NCBI GenBank assembly: GCA_034437455.1 | Contig: DAOTUB010000343.1 | Location: 1 to 5,097, forward strand | Direction of reading: 5' to 3' | Length of the DNA stretch: 5,097 nt | Origin: DAOTUB01 sp034437455 | GTDB taxonomy: Bacteria; Chloroflexota; Anaerolineae; B4-G1 | Shown here: piece after piece, positions 1 through 4,500 of the stretch | How the letters are laid out: each line of letters begins with the position of its first letter | Position numbering within the stretch: position 1 is the first letter of the stretch | Notes under the pieces: generated by a model | The model's database searches: none | What the model saw: the letters and a program-made list of their open reading frames with translations, nothing else | What the model was told of the DNA's origin: nothing | Program-made: the position numbers and the translations under genes

Positions 1-65
1 CCGGGCCTCCGACCATCCCCCCCGGGCCTCCGACCATCCCCCCCTGGCCTGCGGCCATCCCCCCC
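1..65 (+). repeat. 21-bp tandem repeat inside murF (at least 3 units)
   Basis: Three 21-bp units lie at 3-23, 24-44 and 45-65. Units 1 and 2 are identical (GGGCCTCCGACCAT followed by C7). Unit 3 differs at three positions. Bases 1-2 (CC) fit the end of a further unit, so the array probably continues left of the window. Each unit is seven codons, read as GPPTIPP, GPPTIPP, WPAAIPP in the murF frame. The last unit overlaps the first 11 bp of the palindromic element at 55-87. Confidence 0.9.
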
Positions 66-662
66 ATTGGGGGGGAAAGAGGGGGGGGGGAGGAGACGCT
101 ATACGTCAAGATCCCGCTGCTGGGGAGACATTCCGTCCACACCGCGCTGCGGGCGGCGGCGGTGGGATTGGTCGAAGGGCTGACCTGGCAGGAGATCATC
201 GAGGGGCTGCGCGGGGTGGAGCCATCGGCGCAGTTGCGGCTGGTGGCGGTGTCGGGGCCAGAGGGTGCGACCATCCTGGACGACACCTACAACGCCAGCC
301 CGGCTTCGACTCTCGCCGCGCTCAACCTGCTGGATGAACTGAATGGACGCAAGATCGCCGTCCTGGGCGACATGCTGGAACTGGGCGCCTATGAATGTGA
401 GGGACACGAGAAGGTGGGTATGCGGGTGCTGGAGGTGGCCGACGTGCTCATCACCGTCGGGCGGCTGGGGCGCATCATCGGTGAGACGGCGTTGCGCTGG
501 GGGATGTCCGACGAGCAGGTGCACATCGTCGAGGAGAATCCCCAGGCCATCGCCTTGTTGAAACAGATGGTCGCAGGCGACGACGTGGTTCTGATCAAAG
601 GTTCGCGAGGGATGGCGATGGAAGAGATCGTCACCGCGTTGAGCAGTATGGGCAGTGGTTAG
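1..662 (+). CDS. murF: UDP-MurNAc-tripeptide--D-Ala-D-Ala ligase MurF, 5'-truncated by the window edge
   Basis: Cytoplasmic ATP-dependent ligase that adds D-Ala-D-Ala to UDP-MurNAc-tripeptide. The reading frame (codons from position 3) is open from the left edge to the TAG at 660-662, giving 219 visible residues. These cover the end of the central domain and the whole C-terminal domain. Seen in order: PLLGRHSVHTALRAAAVGL (central-domain hallmark), DDTYNASPAS (family DDxYNANP), AVLGDMLELG, and VLIKGSRGMAMEEIV (family KGSR..ME). The start codon, P-loop and N-terminal domain lie outside the window. The first roughly 30 visible residues are not family sequence: they are Pro/Gly-rich peptide encoded by a 21-bp tandem array plus a 33-bp palindromic element. 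This falls in the loop before the strand leading into PLLGRH. The frame resumes cleanly at EETLYVKIPLLG, so the gene looks functional rather than broken. mraY follows after 48 nt. The identity is secure; the insert's effect on activity is unknown. Confidence 0.95.
   Translation, partial: GPPTIPPGPPTIPPWPAAIPPIGGERGGGEETLYVKIPLLGRHSVHTALRAAAVGLVEGLTWQEIIEGLRGVEPSAQLRLVAVSGPEGATILDDTYNASPASTLAALNLLDELNGRKIAVLGDMLELGAYECEGHEKVGMRVLEVADVLITVGRLGRIIGETALRWGMSDEQVHIVEENPQAIALLKQMVAGDDVVLIKGSRGMAMEEIVTALSSMGSG
55..87 (+). repeat. 33-bp C7/G7 palindromic element, copy 1 (in murF)
   Basis: CCAT-C7-ATT-G7-AAAGA-G7, followed by three more G. It matches the murD copies except for CCAT in place of TCCT at the left end. 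C7 and G7 form a perfect 7-bp inverted repeat around a 3-nt loop. In the murF frame it is read in a different phase from the murD copies, giving IPPIGGERGG in place of SSPPLGGKEGG. It sits in a presumed surface loop before the PLLGRH segment. Confidence 0.88.
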
Positions 663-671
663 CGGCCAATC

Positions 672-710
672 AGCTAGCGACTAAAGACTAACGACTAACA
701 ACTAGCAACT
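672..710 (+). repeat. degenerate heptamer tandem repeat in the murF-mraY spacer
   Basis: About five and a half 7-nt units run up to the mraY start: AGCTAGC, GACTAAA, GACTAAC, GACTAAC, AACTAGC, AACT. This fills nearly all of the 48-nt spacer. The sequence is AT-richer than the surrounding genes. It leaves no purine-rich Shine-Dalgarno match at the usual distance before ATG 711. Whether it has a regulatory role cannot be judged from sequence alone. Confidence 0.7.
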
Positions 711-1724
711 ATGGGCTTTGCGTTAATTCTGGCAAGTATTTCTTTCGTCCTGGCGGTGGTGTGGGGGCCGTTTCTGATCCGCATTCTGCGGTATTATGGC
801 ATCGGCAAGCGTATCCGCATCGATGGCCCACGCAGCCACATGACCAAGCGGGGGACGCCGACGATGGGCGGGCTGATGATCGTCGTGCCCGTGATGCTCA
901 TTACGCTGTCACTCAACGTCTACAACCTGCTAGGACAGACAGAAAGCGGACGTTCCATCTTGGTGCCGCTTGGAGTGATGGTAGCCTACGCGCTCATCGG
1001 CGCTCTGGACGACATCGCCGGCGTGCGCGGGGTGCGGCGCGGCGAGGGGTACTCGGCGCGGCAAAAGACCGTCTGGGAACTCTTGTTCAGTTTGGCGATC
1101 GCGGGGACGATGCTTTTGATGAGGATACAGTTCGCCGGGCAGGTAGGCGTGCCTGGGATACGGCGGGCGGTCGACCTGGGCTGGGCCTGGTTGCCCATCG
1201 CGGCGCTCGTGATCTATTTCTCGGCCAACTCGATCAACTTGACCGATGGGCTGGATGGGTTGGCCGGCATCATCGTCGCCAGCGCCTTTGCCGCCTATGG
1301 CGTCGTCGCCCTGTTGCAGGGACAGGTTTATCTGGTGCACTTTTGCTTCACGATGGTGGGAGCGTGCTTTGCCTTTCTGTGGTACAACGCTCATCCGGCG
1401 CAGTTGTTCATGGGCGACACGGGCAGCCTGGCCCTGGGAGCGACGTTGGGAGTGGTGGCGCTGATGACCGGCCAATGGCTGCTGCTGCCGGTGATCGCGC
1501 TCGTCCCGGTGGCCGAGGCCGTTTCCGTCGTTTTGCAGGTAGCCTATTTCAAGTACACCAAGCGCAAGTACGGCCAGGGCCGGAGAATTTTCAAAATGAG
1601 CCCGCTCCATTGTCACTTTGAGCTTTTGGGCTGGTCAGAGACGCAGGTGGTGCAGCGTTTCTGGCTGGTGGGATTGCTGGCGGCGATGGCCGGTGTGGCA
1701 TTGGCGCTGTGGGGCAGTGGTTGA
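711..1724 (+). CDS. mraY: phospho-N-acetylmuramoyl-pentapeptide-transferase MraY
   Basis: Integral membrane enzyme that transfers phospho-MurNAc-pentapeptide from UDP to undecaprenyl phosphate, producing lipid I. The 337 residues are near the usual family length and rich in hydrophobic segments; ten transmembrane helices are expected for the family. Motifs in order: KRGTPTMGG (about 46-54), the Mg-binding pair D100-D101 in GALDDIAG, NSINLTDGLDGL (N173 to D182), FMGDTGSLALG with D236, and SPLHCHFELLGW (H300, C301, H302). The last motif is normally HHH, so the middle histidine is replaced by cysteine here. The ATG at 711 gives a natural first transmembrane segment, but no clear ribosome binding site precedes it; the upstream spacer is a heptamer repeat. 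It is the one complete gene between the flanking mur genes without a palindromic element. murD follows after 42 nt. Confidence 0.96.
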   Translation: MGFALILASISFVLAVVWGPFLIRILRYYGIGKRIRIDGPRSHMTKRGTPTMGGLMIVVPVMLITLSLNVYNLLGQTESGRSILVPLGVMVAYALIGALDDIAGVRGVRRGEGYSARQKTVWELLFSLAIAGTMLLMRIQFAGQVGVPGIRRAVDLGWAWLPIAALVIYFSANSINLTDGLDGLAGIIVASAFAAYGVVALLQGQVYLVHFCFTMVGACFAFLWYNAHPAQLFMGDTGSLALGATLGVVALMTGQWLLLPVIALVPVAEAVSVVLQVAYFKYTKRKYGQGRRIFKMSPLHCHFELLGWSETQVVQRFWLVGLLAAMAGVALALWGSG

Positions 1725-1756
1725 GGGATTCGAGGGTCTAGTAAAGGATAGGAATT

Positions 1757-1761
1757 CGAGG
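1757..1761 (+). promoter_or_regulatory. ribosome binding site of murD
   Basis: CGAGG lies 5 nt before ATG 1767 and supports that start. The same 8-mer ATTCGAGG occurs at 1728-1735 and 1754-1761 in this 42-nt spacer; only the second is placed to serve the start. Confidence 0.6.
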
Positions 1762-1766
1762 CATCT

Positions 1767-3215
1767 ATGCAGCAAAAAGACGTGTTGGCAGACAAGCAAA
1801 TCGTGATTCTCGGCCTGGCCCGCCAGGGGACAGCGTTGGCCCGTTTCCTGGTGCAGGCCGGAGCCGACGTGACGGTCTCTGATCTGCGGGATGAGGCGGC
1901 GCTGGCCGACCGACTGGCGGCGTTGGCGGACCTGCCTATTCGCTACGTGCTGGGCGAGCATCCGCTCTCCCTGCTGGATGGGACCGACCTGTTGTGTCTC
2001 AGCGGCGGCGTGCCGCTCGAAAAGCCCATCGTCGTGGAGGCGCGGAAACGCGGCATCCCGTTGAGCAACGACGCCCAGCTTTTCCTGGAGCGTTGCCCGG
2101 CCCCGGTCATTGGCATCACCGGCTCGGCGGGCAAGACGACGACGACGGCGCTCGTAGGCGAGATGTGTCACATTGCCTTTTCCTCCCCCCCGTTGGGGGG
2201 GAAAGAGGGGGGGCGGCGACGTACAGTCTGGGTAGGGGGCAACATCGGCAACCCACTCATCGCCGATCTGGGAAAAATCAAGCCCGGCGATTGGGTGGTG
2301 ATGGAACTTTCCAGCTTCCAGTTGGAGGTGATGACGACGAGTCCGCACATCGCGGCGGTGCTCAACATCACGCCCAACCACCTCGACCGGCACGGAACGA
2401 TGGAGACGTACATCGCCGCCAAGCGGAACATCGTGGCCCATCAGAAGCCGGAGGATTTCGCGCTCCTGGGCTACGACGAGGCCAACGCTCGCGCCCTGGC
2501 GCTGGAGACGCCCGCGCACCTCGTCTTTTTCAGCGGCGGCGCTGAGGTGGAGGCGGGGGCCTTCAAGACGAACGGCGAGCTGACGCTCCGGTGTGACGGC
2601 GTGGATCGCGAGATCTGCCAGACTGCGGAGGTGCGTCTGCGAGGACGCCACAATCTGCTGAACGTGCTGGCGGCGTGCGCGCTGGCCCGGCTGGCCGGCG
2701 TGCCGCTGCCGGTGATGCGGCAGGTCGTCACGACCTTCACCGGCGTCGAGCACCGGCTGGAACTGGTGCGCGAGCTGGACGGCGTGCAGTGGTACAACGA
2801 CTCGATGGCCACCGCCCCCGAGCGGACGCTGGCGGCGCTCCGTTCGTTCGAGGAACCGCTCGTACTCCTCGCCGGTGGCCGCGACAAGAAACTGCCCTGG
2901 GACGAATTCGCCGACGAGACGGTGCAGCGGGTACGGCGGCTGGTGACCTTTGGAGAAGCCGGCCCAATGATCGCCCGGATCGTAAAAGCAAAACTGAATG
3001 GTTCCTCCCCCCCATTGGGGGGGAAAGAGGGGGGGATGGGAAGGTTGGAGGGAATTGTCCAGGCAGAGACGTTGGAGGAGGCGGTGGAAGCTGCCACCCG
3101 CCTGACCCGGCCCGGCGACGTGGTGTTACTTTCGCCCGGCGGCACCAGCTTTGACGCCTTCCGCGATTTTGCCGAGCGCGGCGACAGATTCAAAGAGCTG
3201 GTTCGTTCTCTATAA
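1767..3215 (+). CDS. murD: UDP-N-acetylmuramoylalanine--D-glutamate ligase MurD carrying two 11-residue repeat inserts
   Basis: Cytoplasmic ligase adding D-Glu to UDP-MurNAc-L-Ala with ATP. The 482 residues exceed the roughly 440 typical of the family, and 22 of the extra residues come from two inserts. Motifs: GLARQGTALARF (nucleotide-substrate domain), P-loop GITGSAGKTTTT with K123, GGNIGNPL, ELSSFQLE (180-187), NHLDRHG (204-210), K219 at the position of the family's carbamylated lysine, RGRHNLLN (292-299), EHR (328-330), NDSMAT (344-349; usually NDSKAT) and LSPGGTSFDAFRDFAERG near the C-terminus. Both inserts read SSPPLGGKEGG: residues 139-149 between the P-loop helix and the WVGGNIG strand, and residues 413-423 in the C-terminal domain before GRLEGIV. 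Sequence on both sides of each insert is intact family sequence, so the gene appears functional. The start is supported by CGAGG 5 nt upstream. The stop lies 28 nt before ftsW. Confidence 0.96.
   Translation: MQQKDVLADKQIVILGLARQGTALARFLVQAGADVTVSDLRDEAALADRLAALADLPIRYVLGEHPLSLLDGTDLLCLSGGVPLEKPIVVEARKRGIPLSNDAQLFLERCPAPVIGITGSAGKTTTTALVGEMCHIAFSSPPLGGKEGGRRRTVWVGGNIGNPLIADLGKIKPGDWVVMELSSFQLEVMTTSPHIAAVLNITPNHLDRHGTMETYIAAKRNIVAHQKPEDFALLGYDEANARALALETPAHLVFFSGGAEVEAGAFKTNGELTLRCDGVDREICQTAEVRLRGRHNLLNVLAACALARLAGVPLPVMRQVVTTFTGVEHRLELVRELDGVQWYNDSMATAPERTLAALRSFEEPLVLLAGGRDKKLPWDEFADETVQRVRRLVTFGEAGPMIARIVKAKLNGSSPPLGGKEGGMGRLEGIVQAETLEEAVEAATRLTRPGDVVLLSPGGTSFDAFRDFAERGDRFKELVRSL
2181..2213 (+). 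repeat. 33-bp C7/G7 palindromic element, copy 2 (in murD)
   Basis: TCCT-C7-GTT-G7-AAAGA-G7, exactly 11 codons in murD phase, read SSPPLGGKEGG (residues 139-149). It differs from copy 3 by one base (G2192 versus A3014). No target-site duplication is visible in the immediate flanks. Confidence 0.93.
3003..3035 (+). repeat. 33-bp C7/G7 palindromic element, copy 3 (in murD)
   Basis: TCCT-C7-ATT-G7-AAAGA-G7, 11 codons in the same phase as copy 2 and giving the identical peptide SSPPLGGKEGG (residues 413-423). The flanks (AATGGT before, ATGGGAAGG after) do not resemble those of copy 2. This points to separate insertions rather than a local duplication. Confidence 0.93.
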
Positions 3216-3232
3216 GTGCGCATTAGGTTCTC

Positions 3233-3237
3233 GGAGG
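3233..3237 (+). promoter_or_regulatory. ribosome binding site of ftsW
   Basis: GGAGG stands 6 nt before ATG 3244. It decides the start: the in-frame ATG at 3151 would overlap murD by 65 nt and add 31 residues not typical of the family. Confidence 0.85.
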
Positions 3238-3243
3238 CTCTCG

Positions 3244-4500
3244 ATGACGGCAAGAGTAAAGGCGAAAAAAACACAGCAGATCCGGCGGGGACATACCAGC
3301 CCCGATTACGCGCTGATGCTGGCGGTAGCCGGATTGCTCATCATCGGCTTGATGATGGTCTACAGCGCGACCTTTGACTGGTCGTATCAGGAGCATCAGG
3401 ACTCGTTTCGCATCGCCTCGCGGCAATTCTTGTGGGTGATCCTGGGCGTGGTCGTCTCGGTGATCGTCGCCGCTGTACCCTACGATTGGTGGCAGGATGT
3501 GGTGATACCCGTGATGGGAGTGGCGCTTTTCTTGCTGATCCTGGTGCTCATTTTTGGAGACGATCGCTTTGGCGCGCGCCGCTCCTTTCTCAACGGCTCG
3601 ATTCAACCGGGCGAGCTGGCGAAACCGGCGCTGGTGCTCTACGTGGCCGCCTGGCTGTCCTCCAAGGGCGATCAGATCCGCGACGTGACGTATGGCCTGA
3701 TCCCTTTCGCTGTGCTGATCGGCGTGGTGGCCGGCCTGATCGTGATGCAGCCGGATATGGGCACGGCGATCTTGCTCGTGATGACCGCGCTGGCGATGTT
3801 CTTTTTTGCTGGCGCCGACATTTTCCAGTTGGCCGCTGGCGGCGCGGTCAGCGGCGTCACCTTTTTGCTGTTGGTCAACCGGATCCCTTATGCCAGACAA
3901 CGCATTGACGAGTACATGTTGATCTGGCGCGACCCGATGCGCGTCGGACATCACATTCGACAGGCGCTGATCGCGCTGGGCAGCGGAGGGGCGTTCGGCG
4001 TGGGGCTGGGGCATGGACAGCAGAAATTGGGCTATCTGCCGGCCCCCCATACAGACAGCATCTTTGTGGTGTTGGGCGAGGAGGTTGGATTGCTCGGCTG
4101 TCTGCTGGTGATCGCTCTGTTTGCGCTCCTCGCCTATCGCGGTTTCAAGATCGCGCTGGAGGCCCAGGATGCGTTCGCCGCTCTTCTGGCCTGCGGCGTC
4201 ACCTGTTGGCTCAGTTTTCAGGCTCTGATCAATGTGGCCGTGATGACGGGATTGATCCCCTTCACCGGCACGGCGTTGCCGTTCATCAGCTTTGGCGGCT
4301 CTGTGATGGTCGTCTCGCTGGCGGGGGTTGGATTGTTGTTGAGTATTTCACGGGGCAAGCGAATTGGCAAGCAGAAGCGGACTGGAACAGTCCGAGGGAG
4401 CCGCCAGCATGCGGATCTGGATCGCCGGTGGGGGAACCGGGGGACACGTTTATCCCGGCCTGGCCGTCATACAAGCGCTCGGCAAAGCCGCACTCGCTAA
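3244..4500 (+). CDS. ftsW: SEDS-family peptidoglycan glycosyltransferase FtsW
   Basis: Polytopic membrane protein that polymerises lipid II at the septum, working with a class B penicillin-binding protein. It has 418 residues from the ATG chosen by its GGAGG. A Lys/Arg-rich cytoplasmic N-terminus of about 20 residues precedes the first membrane segment (LMLAVAGLLIIGLMMVYSAT). Family motifs: QPDMGT at 169-174, with D171 matching the SEDS catalytic aspartate; PAPHTDSIF with H269-T270-D271; GEEVG at 278-282; and NVAVMTGLIPFTGTALPFISFGGS ending at 353. FtsW is preferred over RodA because of the dcw position between murD and murG. After LLLSISRGKR the C-terminus continues as a basic tail. About 30 residues of that tail are encoded inside murG in another frame, a 92-nt overlap. 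The tail may be a late stop rather than a functional domain. No palindromic element is present. Confidence 0.95.
   Translation: MTARVKAKKTQQIRRGHTSPDYALMLAVAGLLIIGLMMVYSATFDWSYQEHQDSFRIASRQFLWVILGVVVSVIVAAVPYDWWQDVVIPVMGVALFLLILVLIFGDDRFGARRSFLNGSIQPGELAKPALVLYVAAWLSSKGDQIRDVTYGLIPFAVLIGVVAGLIVMQPDMGTAILLVMTALAMFFFAGADIFQLAAGGAVSGVTFLLLVNRIPYARQRIDEYMLIWRDPMRVGHHIRQALIALGSGGAFGVGLGHGQQKLGYLPAPHTDSIFVVLGEEVGLLGCLLVIALFALLAYRGFKIALEAQDAFAALLACGVTCWLSFQALINVAVMTGLIPFTGTALPFISFGGSVMVVSLAGVGLLLSISRGKRIGKQKRTGTVRGSRQHADLDRRWGNRGTRLSRPGRHTSARQSRTR
4394..4400 (+). promoter_or_regulatory. ribosome binding site of murG, inside ftsW
   Basis: GAGGGAG lies 8 nt before ATG 4409. It sits within the ftsW coding sequence and fixes the murG start, which places GGGTGGH at residues 7-13 as expected for the family. 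Confidence 0.8.

Noticed and set aside
650..1722. 11-bp identity GGGCAGTGGTT at the ends of both murF and mraY
   Set aside because: An 11-bp match is expected by chance a few times in a 5-kb window, and both simply encode GSG before the stop.
2181..2213. C7/G7 hairpins as intrinsic terminators
   Set aside because: They lie inside coding sequence, lack a following T-run and are followed by intact downstream gene sequence.
1635..2753. Long minus-strand open frame (372 codons) opposite murD
   Set aside because: It lies opposite intact mraY/murD coding sequence, has no recognisable domain and reflects the GC-rich codon use; the same applies to the minus-strand frames at 930-1616, 2471-3274 and 3223-4050.
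2181..3035. Insertion sequence or MITE with target-site duplication
   Set aside because: There is no transposase, no terminal inverted repeats beyond the central C7/G7 stem, and no visible direct duplication in the flanks of the two murD copies.
3151..3243. Upstream ATG extension of ftsW
   Set aside because: It would overlap murD by 65 nt and lacks a ribosome binding site, whereas ATG 3244 has GGAGG at 6 nt.
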